From positions 868,001 through 932,000 of the forward strand of contig JAHRHY010000010.1 of the NCBI GenBank assembly GCA_019671135.1: a stretch of 64,000 bases of DNA, read 5' to 3'. Source of the stretch: Linnemannia hyalina. Its lineage: Eukaryota > Mortierellomycota > Mortierellomycetes > Mortierellales > Mortierellaceae. The notes below the pieces were generated by a model, which saw only the letters and a program-made list of their open reading frames with translations, had not been told where the DNA came from and did no database searches. Position 1 is the first letter of the stretch; every line of letters begins with the position of its first letter. Positions 33,302 to 45,466 of the stretch are shown one piece after another. Made by a program: the position numbers and the translations under genes.

Positions 33302-34930
33302 CTACTTCTTGCGATCGAGGACCTTCTCGGTCAATTGGATGAGGGCTGTCTTGGCCTGGGAATCAGGTAATTGGCTCAGGGCAGAGATGGCCTTTTGGCA
33401 ATGGCTCTGGGCAAGCTTGCGGGTCTGAGCGAGTCCCTGACTCTTGAGGACGAGACCCCAGGCCAATTCGACATCTCCTTCTTGATCAAAGTTGCGCTTG
33501 ATCAGCTTGCCCAGCTCAGGGTACTCTTCCCAGGCAAACAACACAGGCGCGGTCGCCAGGCCCAACTTCAAGTCTGCTCCGGCCGGCTTTCCAAATTCGT
33601 CCGAGCTGACCGTAAAGTCAAGCATATCGTCGACCAACTACGCACGGGAAGTAAACGGGTTACACAAGAAAAAAAATAAGTTTGTTAGAATCCAGGTCGA
33701 GTTAATTATTATTGCGCACTGCAAACCACATGCGTCACGGCCACGGATGACAACACACAAAATCTTTCAAAGAGTTCGTACCTGGAAGGCCAAGCCAATG
33801 TTCTTTCCGTACGTATAGGCAATGTCGCAGACCTCATCCGTGGCTCCTCCGAGGACGGCCGACGACCGACAACTCTTGGAAATCAAACTGGCAGTCTTCA
33901 TATAGGTCTTCTCCATGTAGTACTCGAATGTCGTCATCGATCCGTTGCGGTTCCGTCCGTTCTCGACCTGTCCATTGCGGAGCTGCATGAACTCGCCCTC
34001 GACCAAGTTGGCAATGACGGTCGAGATCAGCTCTGTGACCTCGTGGTTCCGGAGTCTTGCCAGAGCAATAGACGCACGCGCCAAAAGGAAATCGCCTCCG
34101 AGGACTGCCATCTTGTTACCAAAGCTCTCGTTGGCAGAGAGCAGGTTGCGGCGCTTATCTGCCATATCGATAACGTCGTCGTGGAGGAGCGAGGCTGTGT
34201 GGATCATCTCGACAATCTCTCCGAGTCGGCGTTGTGATGGGAGGATGAGTGTCTGATCTGGTGCATAAATTCTGGGTGTGTAGATGGGGTTGACTGCTCC
34301 CGCTGTTGCTGTTGTGCTGTTCGTGGAAGTCGAGGGGTCCGATCTGTTGTTGTTGAGTGTAGGGATGTAAAAGTTGCTGTGTTCCGAGATAGGCATGTCG
34401 ATCTCTTCATAAGAGTCCTTGACACTGACAGCAACCTTCTTGGGCGCAAGAGAGGTGGCCTGAGCGATCAAAAGAATGATCAATGGGCGGATATGCTTGC
34501 CATCGGCCTGGAAGTAGTACTTGCTCACGGTGTCCAACATAGGGTGACCAGTACCAAGAAGATTCCGGATGTTGTTCTTCAGGTCCTTCAAGTCATCTCC
34601 GACCAGCTGCTGTGTGTCGACAACGGGTCCGCCCTTCTTTTCCACAACGAGGGTCTCGGCCTCCTTCAATGCCTCGTTCCAGGTTGTCGCCTTTCCAAAG
34701 TTCGTTGCGGGTGTTGAGTATGATCCGGGCGAGAAGGTCGACTTTACGGCATTGGCGACCCGTGAGAACACGGTAGGAGAAGAATCGGATTCTTTGGTTG
34801 CTGTGGCGTGGGCAGAGTACATGCGTGTTGCCATGATGGGGTAGGAGTGCTTTGCCGAGAAGGGTCTTGAGAGCCCTGAGGCGTAGCGACCTGCGATCAG
34901 GTGGGGCTTTGAGCGAGCAATTGACGCCAT
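33302..34930 (-). CDS. COQ1: Mitochondrial polyprenyl diphosphate synthase (ubiquinone side chain)
   Basis: Two exons, 34930-33782 and 33637-33302, give 494 aa. An Arg/Ser-rich N-terminus (about 1-45) looks like a mitochondrial targeting peptide. The trans-prenyltransferase fold follows: GKHIRP, then the first Asp-rich motif DDVID at 251-255 with the following KRR, a KTASLISKSC helix, and the second motif VDDMLD at 385-390 spanning the splice junction. A Ser/Thr/Asn-rich insertion of about 35 residues (190-225) precedes the first Asp motif, as in other fungal COQ1 proteins. The enzyme makes the polyprenyl tail of ubiquinone. COQ9 lies 11 kb away, with unrelated genes between. Confidence 0.94.
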
Positions 34931-35548
34931 GATAGTTGAAATCAGACTTTTTCAAAAATATACACGCGAAAAAAAACGAAAGAGTCAATTGATATGGAAT
35001 GGTACTCTGTTTAAATTATATAGCCCTGTCTGTGTGCATGATGCATGAAGGAGACTGTGTTGTGGTTGACAGGGTCCAGTCCAGTCCGGCAAGTGGTGTT
35101 TTAGTCTTACCAAGGATAGTTGAAGAAGTGTGAAGGACAAGAGCAGGTGTTAAGGCGTTCCTGAAGGTGGCGAAGGGCAGAGAGAGAGAGAGGATCGACT
35201 TGCAGTACTTGTCTGATTCGAAGTGAGGAAGGAGGAGTTTCACAGTCGGGTGTCCCGGAGAAGGAGGCGTGAATGAGGGGTGATGCGGAGCCGGAAAGAG
35301 GAAGGAGAGGAATACGGTGTGTGTAGAAAAGAAGCAGTAAGAAAAAGTAGAAAATAGTAGTTTGTCAGGACGGAAGGGCAAAAGCGCCGCACGTCGCCTT
35401 TGTTTTCGATCAATCGCACTTATCCGTGACCGCCCAACAATTTCAACCCTGTATGCATTCTGGTGGGTGCACGTGACCTGGTTGATATCTGGTCTTTGGG
35501 TCGTTCGTTCAACTCCTCCCAGTTCCTCATCTCATCAACAACCGAACC
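34931..35548. other. Divergent promoter region of COQ1 and EMC5
   Basis: About 620 bp between two divergent start codons. The sequence is GA-rich near COQ1 and mixed near EMC5. Nothing else is recognised. Confidence 0.5.
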
Positions 35549-36287
35549 ATGGCCGTCCAGCAAGCACCCAACCATTTCGGCAGACTCGTCTGTCTTGTCG
35601 CCTTCTTCCTCTTCTTCCACTCTGGATACTCAACCTTTGAGCGTAAGGAGACATGCATCCGCACTAGGGCGCTCATCATCATCAACGTCTCTTCCATGCA
35701 GGAACGCGAGTTATTACCATAGGAGGATAACCAAAGACAAGCGGAAGAGTTAACCTTTAGATGATCTTACCTTGTTCAATTGTATTTAGATCTCTCATAC
35801 TTGAAGGCAGTCGATGGACGCGAGAGCGGCCTTCCTCTTGATGTAAGGCGAAGCAACTGGACATGTATCTCAGGATTATAGGGTGATTGGAACATGGATA
35901 CACTATATTCGATAATGGTTGACCCTAGTAGTTAACACCGTGTGGCCTTTTATTTATTTGTCTGGATAGATCACGATCGAACTGTTGGCATCTGTTGCGC
36001 TCTTTGGACTCGGAATCGTGTTAGTTGCCGACGACTTCAAGGAGATCCTCATGGAGACCGAGATGGCCAAGCAGTAAGGAATCTTTCAAACAAAATGTTG
36101 TAACTGGTGGAATAGCTGAGGCCAGAACGATTTGTTGTAAACCAGTCGATTGACCATTTTCATCCTCCCTGCTTCATTATCTGTTAATAGGTCTATTGAA
36201 TCTCTTGATGCCCGGCCATCGTTCTACTCGTTCAACCACCGTGGCAGAGCTGTCTTCAAAAATGTCATCTTGAAGGACGAGATGTAA
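35549..36287 (+). CDS. EMC5: ER membrane protein complex subunit 5 (MMGT-like)
   Basis: Four exons, 35549-35642, 35790-35842, 35970-36073 and 36191-36287, give 115 aa, the usual EMC5 size. Two membrane helices are seen: RLVCLVAFFLFFHSGYSTFE and ITIELLASVALFGLGIVLVA. The conserved parts LSYLKAV, LPLD before helix 2, a short DDFKEI after it, and the C-terminal block SLDARPSFYSFNHRGRAVF are as in MMGT1/EMC5. The EMC inserts transmembrane segments at the ER. None of the coding exons exceeds 105 nt. Confidence 0.92.
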
Positions 36288-36616
36288 GGCGGGGACGACA
36301 CAATAGACCAGAACAAAATTATAAATCGGATTGAAGTATACCTGTACGCACATGGAGTCGAGGCTTGGTGGGACACGTTAAAAAACCCAGCAGGGTTTAG
36401 AAGTTGCTCAGGATCATGAACATGAAGGCGATGGTTTCAGGGCACTGCAGAAAACCTGCTGGAGAATGTACTATTTTATTTGGGCGCACGGTCGGTGGAT
36501 ATTTTACAGTCGAGAATATGGTACAAATTATATATGCAAGAAATGTGGCGGAATTAAAGAGGTGTAGAAGGGTGAGAGGGTGAAAGAAAGGGAGGGTAAA
36601 GAGAGGAAGAGTAGTA
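36288..36616. other. Short convergent 3' space
   Basis: A 330-bp AT-rich space between two converging genes, presumably 3' UTRs. No other feature. Confidence 0.5.
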
Positions 36617-39346
36617 CTAGGCAAAAGTGAGAGGTCTTGACTGGTGAGACTTCAATACAGCAGATGAAGGCACCGTGACGGGACTGGGGTTCTGACTCTC
36701 TGCCAACATCTGCTCCAAATCAAGGTGGAACAGATCGTAGGGATGACTCTTGGCATCCTTGGAGGACGACCAGAGCGAGGGATCGACACGGGAGCCATCT
36801 GAAGGTGAGCGATGGAGATCAAAGAGGAACGAATCACTGAGACGCCTTGATGGTCGTGAGGAGGGTATGTGGATGATAGGGGGCCTGGGGATACTGTACA
36901 CTTGGCGCAAGGCGGGGGGTCCGCTGTTGACGTGATGGATGATCGAGAAGATAAAGTAGGCGAATATGGTTGGGGTGCCGGGATCCAGGTTGAAGACGAT
37001 GCAGAAGAAGACGTTCCAGACAATGTTCTGGTGGATCAATGGCCGTGTGACTCCGTAGATGACATAGATGAAGACGTAGAACAGCAGCATCACCGTGCCA
37101 GCATTGCGGATGCTTATGAGCTACGCGGATAGATTGAAGGGAAAAAACAGAATAGATTAGGTCCCCGTCTTGAGATGTTTTCGGTGAACAAATATATACG
37201 AGCTAATGGCAATTGAAAAGTGGTTTCTTACCCTATGGCGAACTTTGCTGAGACTGGTATCCCAAACATCCCCATCCTCCTTCTCGCTCTCTGGGAGAGG
37301 GCTCAGCGTGAATGTCTGTCCTCCTGTGCCATCAGGACCTGCTTGGGTGACATCGACATGGACCAGGGTCAACTCCGAGGGGACCGTATATTCTGCAATG
37401 GCGTTGGTTAACTGGTTGAGGGTGAAAAAGAAGATGGCGGTGGCAATGAGGATGACGCCGCCGAGGGTGATAAAGTGGACAGCGATGGCGATGTTGGTGC
37501 TGGTATACTCGCTGCGACTGAGAAATGTTCCTGAGCTGATCACACTTGGGAGGTCGAGCAGGAAGGGTCCAAAGAGGAGGAAAAAAAAGACGCAGTTGAT
37601 GATTCTGGGCCGTGGTACTCGGATCTTGAGGTTGTCTCCAGGAACAGACTATTATATGAAGGATGGATTGATGAGTTTGTTAGATAATATGCCTTTTTTA
37701 CTATGTTTGTTTTGCCTTCGATGACAAAGGACACACAAGGTTGAACACTCCTTATTCCGGTCGATAACGACCATCGAATGTCCTTACCAACTTTGGTGTC
37801 GCATACCAGACGCCTATCACGAAGCATGCCCAGCATGGGAAACTACAGCACACCGCGATTTCAGACTGCAAAATAAAAAGCGTGAGTAAAAACAAAACAT
37901 TGATCGACTTTCTATTTGGATTGCTCACAATCTAGCAACTTACAATTAGCTCCTGGACAGTGGTTGAGTTTGGAAAAGCATCGATGATGACGAAAAATAT
38001 GGACATGGATCGAACTATTATTAATATGTGAGAAAAAACAGGACCCGTGTGGTTAGCGCCGTTTTGTTGTGTTTGTCGTCAGAGATGATGATGATTGACT
38101 GGGCTGCGCAGGTTTCTTCCCCATGGAGCGTATCATCTATATCCATCGAAGACAGCGAGTGGGGGGGGGGGTTTTCACACATGTGAGCATGGGATCAATA
38201 ATAGAACATCATCGTTGATGGCTCATATGATATATGAAAAGAGATCATCGCGTCTAAGAGAAGGGACTATGAAGATCAGGACACCATGCCCTAACCGGAT
38301 GTGTGACTGAACTAATGTGACCTCAGTGATATTGTTTGTTGGTCTGATATGTCCTGCTCAGGAAAAGCCTTCTTGTCTCCCATCCAAAAGACGTCGAATA
38401 GTATTCCTCTTCCTGTTCTTCTTTGATGTGCAGCCGAATGTCGAGGAGAGGGAAGTTCAACGGTCACCTTGCCTGCCTACTTGCTTCCTTGCGTCATGTC
38501 ATGTCGTTGCAGCAGTGTGAGAGAACACAACAAAAAAGGAGGGGAGGGGCCATTTGTGTGATACAAAATGGCGCACAAATAGGTCTAGAGAAGGAAGAAG
38601 CGGGAAGAAGAAGAAAGATGATCGGTTGTCGACTCAGGGTGTGTTGTGCTATAAAGCCGACGACAGTCATGCAAGGGTGGAATGTTGGGAACAAACGTGG
38701 TCCGGATAGAGCCTGTCTATCTGTTCCCTCTCTGACTCCCACTTTTTTTTTCTTTCTTATTTTTCTTACATCTTGCTGCCTGCCAATGGCGTTAGGCACC
38801 TCAACATTTTCTTCTTTTTCTTCTAAACTCCAGCCTGGCCCCCCCTCCCCCCGTCCGTTCGTCTCTGCATAACGACGGTTCCTTCTCCACCCACCCACCA
38901 CTCAGCCAAAAGCCCAACTGACTGGCCACATTTGAACAATTACAAACCCTGCTCCCCTCCTTTTTTTGTCATTAGTATTGTAAATGTCCAAAAGAGAGTT
39001 ATGGCCAGTCAGCGGCGACAAAGGACAAGTCCGGATAAAAAACATGAGAGAGATAAAAAAATAATTGCAACTCACCAAGTAATCCCGCAATTGAAAGGGC
39101 GCAGAAAGACTCTATTGGTTTGGGTCGAATGCCTCCGTCCGGATGGCGAAAATCAATGATGGGTCCTGGAGGTGTGAGGTGATATCGTTGGCGTGCCCAG
39201 AGGATCCCATAGCCGACGAGGGCCAAGACCAAATAGCAGCAAACGCAGAGGATCAGTACCGCCCTGACGGCTTGCTTCTCGTGCTCGGTCTTACAGGAGG
39301 TGATACCCACTCTCCAGTCACAGTCGACTAGCCAAGTGACGTCCAT
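36617..39346 (-). CDS. Orphan seven-transmembrane protein
   Basis: Exons 39346-39076, 38014-37944, 37865-37788, 37648-37232 and 37120-36617 join in phase to give 446 aa. Seven hydrophobic helices follow a short Cys-containing N-terminus: VRAVLILCVCCYLVLALVGY; ALSIAGLL-SMSIFFVII; ISEIAVCCSFPCWACFVIGV; INCVFFFLLFGPFLLDL; IAVHFITLGGVILIATAIFF; VMLLFYVFIYVIYGV; and a last pair near FAYFIFSIIHHV. A ~50-residue loop with Pro/Glu/Asp lies between helices 5 and 6, and the cytosolic tail is Ser/Pro/Arg-rich. The topology resembles a G-protein-coupled receptor, but I recognise no receptor class motif. The first intron is 1,061 nt, far longer than others here. Confidence 0.72.
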
Positions 39347-40873
39347 GGAAAAGTTGCTGCGTGTCGAAGTATCTTTGCCGTCTTGAGAAAAATAGTGTAG
39401 CGGAGTAGACAGGGAGGAGACAAGAAAAAAAAAAAAAAAGTGGAGCGAAGCGCAGAAGAAGAAAAAAAGTTCAAGAGCGCGATAAGAAGAAAAAGTGCGA
39501 AGAGGAGGTTGTCGAAGGTAGGGGTGGCGTGTTTGTGTGTGTGTGTGTATGCGCGTGTGGACGTTGGGGTGGACGGAAGGGGAGAGGAGTGGAGAGTTGG
39601 AGTAGTTCCGATGGGGAAGAGAAAATAAGAGAAAATGGAGTGAAACAAAGAAACAAAGAGAAGAAGAGGTTGAGGTCTTTTTTTTCCTCTTGTGTCAATG
39701 CTCACTTATTTTGTTTGTGGTTGTTCTCTGTCCTCGACGCTGTCGTACCGATGCACCTTGTTGAAAGGCAGATCAGCAAAGTGTGTGAAAAGATAGGGAC
39801 TAAAAGCAGAATGATGCTATTTCACAGAGCAATTCGAGAGACTTAAAACTAAAACGAAAAGAAAAAAAGGCGCGATGGTGGATGTATCCCACAGATATCC
39901 CAGATTGGTAAACAAGCTGCAGATCCAGGTGGGTAACAAGGAAGAGATGAGGCGCGGGTGGCAGGTGGAGGAAGAGAGGGCTGTTGGAGATGGACTGAAG
40001 AAGGAGTGTGAAGGGTGTGCGAGGTGATTATGAAGGGTGGAGTATCAGCCTTGTCAGAGGAGTCGTGCGGGGGATGAGGGGTAAAGAGAGTTGAGGGAAG
40101 TGAGGGTCGAGGAGAGTGCGGCAGTGAAAAGAAGGGGTAGGAGAAAGTGGAAGGATGTAAGAAAAGGAGCTCTTCAGCTTAGGGAGGGGTGAGGCAGGGA
40201 AGGGAAAGGAAGGCGGAAGGAAGAGGTGAAGAGGAGGAAAGAGGAAGAAGAAACAAAAGAAACGGCGGCGGAAAAAGGGCGGTTAAAAAAAGAGGGAACA
40301 AAGTTGGAGATCAATTTATTTAAACATGGCAATTGAATAATCATCATCCCTCTGTAATTGAATGTGATCAATGAGTATTCAGGAACAATCTGTGTTTTGA
40401 TCACCCCTCATCTGCGCTTTGCTCTGGGTCCTCAGCTTGCTGCGACTTCCACCTTCCCGCTCGACTGCTTTTTCGCCATTCCTCTCCTTTTTCTTTTTCT
40501 CATCACGGTCTTTCCTCCCCAACAAAACTACAGACACCATCATCAACGACAGTACCTACAATCTTCATCTCCTTCCTTCATCGCCCTCTCATCAACAAAG
40601 CTCTGGAAAGAAGAACACACAAAAAAAAAAAAAAAGTTCATCATCTGATCTTTCCTTTGGTTTCACTTTACGCAAAGAGCCTCAAGTCCCATCCACCAAC
40701 CTGGGCGTTTCCCTTTCCTTCTCTGCACGCCCACCCTTTCCCCCTCCCTCTGGCACATTAGTCTGCAGGGGACAGAAACAACCATTGGCCTCCACCCGAC
40801 CTGCTCCTGGCTCTCAAAATAACTTGCGTAACAAAAAGAATCATAATAATCAAAACACAACCACCTCAACAGC
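39347..40873. other. Divergent promoter region, 7TM gene and potassium channel
   Basis: 1.5 kb with a GA-rich left part (39420-40300) and a CT-rich right part (40440-40860), i.e. pyrimidine-rich leaders on each gene's own strand. A GTGTGTGT run sits near 39536. No supported gene. Confidence 0.5.
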
Positions 40874-43032
40874 ATGCCAAGGCGACAATTCAAGCGTCTC
40901 GAGGACCAGCCTGATGACATCGACACTGGCGTCGACCAAATCGAAATGACAGAATCAAACGGTCATCGGCATCACCATAGCCATGCTGAGGCTTCGCCCA
41001 TTTCGGAGCGAGCTAGCTCATCCTCCTCCAGGGTGGCATTCGAGGGTCAACCCCGCCGGTCGATGCATCAGGTCGATATGGATCTGGAGTGGCCCATGAT
41101 TGACATTCCTCAGGAGCTCCGCGAGATGCAGGTTGATCAGGACGACTCTCACACCTGGTCGAATTCACAGGCGAACGCTATCAGGGTATTTGTGGCTGGT
41201 TTTCTTGGAGCGCGAAGAGGCGAAGAGGATCCTAGAAATAGGGAAAATCAAAAGAAAAAAATGTTTGGGGCATGTGCCTGCAAGGGGAGGGTGACACGTT
41301 GACAATAATTAACTTGTACTTTTCTTTTGTCCATATGCTCACGTTTTTCCGGAAACAGAATTCCTTCAAACGAAAGCTCTTCTTGCTCCTCGAGGATCCA
41401 TCGTCCAGCCACGCTGCCTTCGCCCTCAATGTCTGGGTCTCATTTGCCATCGTTCTTAGTGCAGTGATCACAACAATCGAAACCATCCCTTCCTTCCGAT
41501 CCACCGACTCGACTATCTGGTACTCAATTGCAGGGGTTCGCCTCTTTGAACTATTGGACGAACTCAATTATGGATTATCGCACACGGAAATCGTGTCGAT
41601 CTGCTGCTAACTCAGTATCAATGGACCAAATGCCAATTCAACATACACTTAGGTTCGACTTCGAAACTGTCATGGTCGCCTTCTTCACCATCGAGTTTGG
41701 AGCTCGTATCGTCTGTCATTCGGATTCTGTCAAGCAACTCAAGAGGTTTCTTCTCTGTAAGTACTTCTCGGACAGGAAAGATCGGCGGAGAAAGAATCTA
41801 AATCACATATTGCAGGAGCACCAATTGGCTCATTGTTAAAAGTCCGATGGCAGCATTCTGTGAACTAACTCAGTTTGCCCATGTATCTCTTACTAGCTCC
41901 TCTTGCTATCATCGATATGCTTTCAATTCTGCCCTACTACATCGAGCTGGCACTTACCCGCGACACAGTAAGAGTGCACTGTTTTACTTCTTCCTGTCTT
42001 GATACCCTGGACCAATTTCCTGTAGGCGTACTAAAACTGCTTCCTTCTGTTTGACTATACGTGCCTAGACGGTATTCTTCCGTTTTACGATATTGAGGTT
42101 GTTTCGACTGCTGAGAGTTTTCCGCACATTCAAATACTCTTCGACAATTATCATGACCATCGAAGTCATGATCGTGGCTATCAAGAGGAGTATGGATGCT
42201 CTTAGTGCCCTGTTCTTCTTCCTCATCACCGGCACAATGCTCTTCTCGACCCTGCTCTACTTTGCCGAGAGAGGTAAGACGCCCTTTGATTTACTTAAAG
42301 TTGTACGGACTTGTTATAGACTATTTTTGGCGAGTGAAAAGACGAGACATGCTAATATCCATGTTCTATTGGACAACTTGAATAGGTGAATGGGACGATG
42401 CGCGCCAAGTGTTTATTGACGCCAACAACAACCCCAGTACATTCGACAGTATTCCTTCAGCATTCTGGTTTGTCATGGTCACGATCACAACTACGGGATA
42501 TGGAGACATGGTGCCAACAACGTTCATCGGCAAGCTGATCTCATTCCCAGCCATGATGTGCGGAGTCCTCTTGATTACCCTGCCCTCGATCATCATTGGA
42601 AGGAACTTTACTCTCGTTTGGGAGGCGATGCAGCGTTACAAACGACTTGCTGCCGCCAATGTCCGCGAGACTAGCACTACCCCCACCGATGGTAAGAATT
42701 ATAAGAAGATTCTGTCTAGGCTATCAATTGCTGCTGCTGATTACGTTGAACTGGCTACTCACACTCATATGTTCTCTTCTTATGTTTTCCTAGATGGTCG
42801 CCAAAGTTTTGAAAGTAGACATTCATACGACTCTCAGACTGTGCGGCCAGGATATTCGACTCTGACGGGCAATGGTTTGATCCCAGGACAGCAGGAGATG
42901 CTCGACCGTATCCAGACGATGACGCAAGTGTTGAAGCAGAACCAGCAGACCATGGATGCACTCCAGAAGATCCTAGAGAGCCACCACCTAGTACCTAAAA
43001 AATCCCCTTTCGAGGACTCTGCCGTCCTCTGA
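40874..43032 (+). CDS. Voltage-gated (Kv-type) potassium channel
   Basis: Seven exons: 40874-41185, 41359-41519, 41653-41756, 41897-41967, 42069-42273, 42386-42691 and 42794-43032; 465 aa. A His/Ser-rich cytosolic N-terminus (about 1-100) precedes six membrane segments. S1 is ALNVWVSFAIVLSAVITTIET, and S2 holds FFTIEFGARI. S3 lies around PLAIIDMLSILPYYIEL. S4 has Arg at 226, 229, 232 and 235, spaced every third residue. S5 and S6 flank the pore helix WFVMVTITTTGYGD, with selectivity filter GYGD at 322-325. S6 has LITLPSIIIG with the PxI-type hinge. The C-terminal coiled coil (QEMLDRIQTMTQVLKQNQQT) may aid tetramer assembly. It would carry voltage-dependent K+ current at the plasma membrane or vacuole. 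Confidence 0.92.
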
Positions 43033-43387
43033 GCCAGCATAGGCTACTTAATAAACTATTCTATTCTCTCAGATCAGACACGCTGCAGATCACTCTCGCG
43101 ACGGTTTTTCGGGCGAAATGTTTGAGCACACGTACGGATCACGTTCACACCTAACAGTATTGAAATTGAAATGTATCTTAGTTGAAGTGGCTTAGTGCGG
43201 TTGTTTACAAAAAAAAAAGAAAGAAAAAAAAAAAAAGTCATGTTGACGAAGTAACAGAGGGAAACAACACAGACAAAGCCCTTTCTGTCCTCCTAGCCCA
43301 CTCTACAACCCTTTTGCATCCCGGCCCACCCTTCGCATCCTCCCCTCAGGGTTCAACCAACTTCAACTTCACACCAACTCTCTCATC

Positions 43388-45336
43388 ATGTCCACCGGCT
43401 TCGCATTGGACGGCTTGGAGGTTCGTCTTCTCTTTCATCTCTTTTTCAACAACTCACCTTCAACAAAGAGTCAAAAGAAAAAAGAAACCAAACTCACACG
43501 ACTATTATACTTTTCTCTCTTCCAACCTTGCTTGACCTTGGGGACACGTCCGATATTTCATCAATTGGCAAACCCATAGGAGAGAATCAAGGCTCACGGC
43601 AGCTCCTTCGATTCTTTGCTGAAGACCATCCCCGCACAATACTACATCACAAAGGAGCTCTCCGAGGAGGAACAGGTACTGATACAGGGGGGGCCAAACA
43701 TCTGGATCAAATATCTACATTGTTCAGCAAAGACTTGGATCAAAACCGAAGACTTGAGCTCTAACACCCCTTCCCCCAATTCATTCTTCCGTCGTTGCAG
43801 AACTCAAAATACCAACATAACAAGAAGAGGAGCGCGCCAAAGCAGGAGATCAAGGAGCGCACAAAGAAGGCCAAGAAGGCCAAGGTACGCAGACAGATCA
43901 ATCAATCGGACATACTTGTTTGTTTATCCTACTCCGTTACTGTCAAGTGATAGACCCGATCTGTGTCAGGTTTAATGACAATGTTGCTGATAGAACCTTC
44001 TCATTATTGTGCTCTTGTGGTCTCCTTCATGTCATCTAATGTTCAGCTCGATCCTGAGAACAACAAGTCTGTCATGGATATCCAGTCAGCAATGGCAGCC
44101 GGCGGCAAGGACAGCGAGGATGAGGACGGGGAGGACGAGGAAGATGACGAGGAGGACGCACAGATGCAGGACTCGGACGACGACAACCTTGTCGAAGACG
44201 ACAGCGAAGCACCAGTGATCGCCAAATCATCCACACATAACTTTGAGGGTCTGTTGGCTCAGGTCCAGACCGCCTCACAGACACCCGCACAGGCTCCCAA
44301 GTCCATCACGGAATTGCGCGCCAAATTGGAGGAGCGTCTGGCCAAGCTTCGTGGCCGCCGTGGAGCCACTGCCGAGGCCAATGCTACCGCCAAGCCCACA
44401 TCTCGACAGGCTATTCTGGAGGCTCGCTTGAAGAGGAAAAAGGACAAAAAGGCATCACAAAAGTTGGCCAAGGAGAAGAGAGCCAATGGTGGATCAGAGG
44501 GTCTTATTGTTAAGGAGTTGCCAGACTCTTCAGCCGGTGGCCGGCCCTCTGCTTCGTCCATCAACGATAAAGGAGAGGTTCGCTTCAGCAAGTTTGAGTT
44601 TGATGGTCTTCAGAAGAAGAAGAGAGGTCCTACAGATGCCCAGGGCCAGCTCAAGATGGTAAAGCTCTTTGCCTCTCGTTGTCTATCGAAGGTGGGGCAT
44701 GTGCGCATGATTGTACTTGTATTAACCAGTGTTCCTATGGCAATGCTATTTTACGCTAATCTACCTATTAGGTCGAGGCACATAAAGAAAAGTTGGCAGC
44801 ATTACAGGTTGCTGATCCTGAGAAGGCTAGCGCTTTGAAGGAGAAGGACACTTGGCGCAAGGCCTTGCAGCTGGCACAGGGAGAGAAGGTCAAGGACGAT
44901 GTCAAGTTGCTGAAGAAGACAATCAAGCGCGAGGAGACATTCAAGAAGAAGAGTTCCAAGGAGTGGGGTGAGCGTAAATCAACCGTCTCCAAGGGCAAGG
45001 ATCAGAAGCAGAAGAGGCGCGAGGAGAACCTCAAGGCCCGTATCGATGCTGCTAAGAACAAGGGCAAGAAGGAGAAGACTGGCGACAAGGCTAAAGGAGG
45101 CAAGGGAGGAGCTTCTAAAGGTGGCAAGAAGGGCGGTAAACCCAAGGCAGTAAGTTGATTTTGTCTGTTTGTTTCTGCAAGTTGACTACTCTTGTTCTCT
45201 GACTGCATCGTTTCTTTGCAACATGGATCTAACATTGTCCTTTTACTTTCACTCTTATCTTTTCTTTTTTTTTTTTCAGCGCGCCGGATTTGAGGGAAAC
45301 AACGGCAAAAAATCATCTAAACCTTCCAAGAAATAA
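43388..45336 (+). CDS. SURF6/Rrp14 ribosome-biogenesis protein
   Basis: Six exons, 43388-43420, 43580-43675, 43801-43884, 44047-44658, 44772-45149 and 45280-45336, give 419 aa. An N-terminal segment AHGSSFDSLLKTIPAQYYI is followed by a Lys-rich nuclear signal, an acidic Asp/Glu tract, and a SURF6-type core: ITELRAKLEERLAKLRGRR, SRQAILEARLKRKKDKK, VRFSKFEF, and the long Lys/Glu helix WRKALQLAQGEKVKDD with WGERK. The Lys/Gly-rich tail is nucleolar in character. Rrp14/SURF6 acts in nucleolar pre-rRNA processing of both subunits. The first intron uses a GTTCGT donor, less standard than the rest. Confidence 0.88.
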
Positions 45337-45466
45337 ACAGCATTGCATATTCATATTCACATATAAACAAACACTCTAGAACGTAATGGTATGATTGATG
45401 ACTTTGTTGATGTTGTTGTATGGATATGCAAAATTTCTATGAATGAGGGTGATGTTGTAAAGGAGT

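Noticed and set aside
38095..38900. Possible gene inside the long first intron of the 7TM gene
   Set aside because: Open frames there are short, without splice logic or family resemblance.
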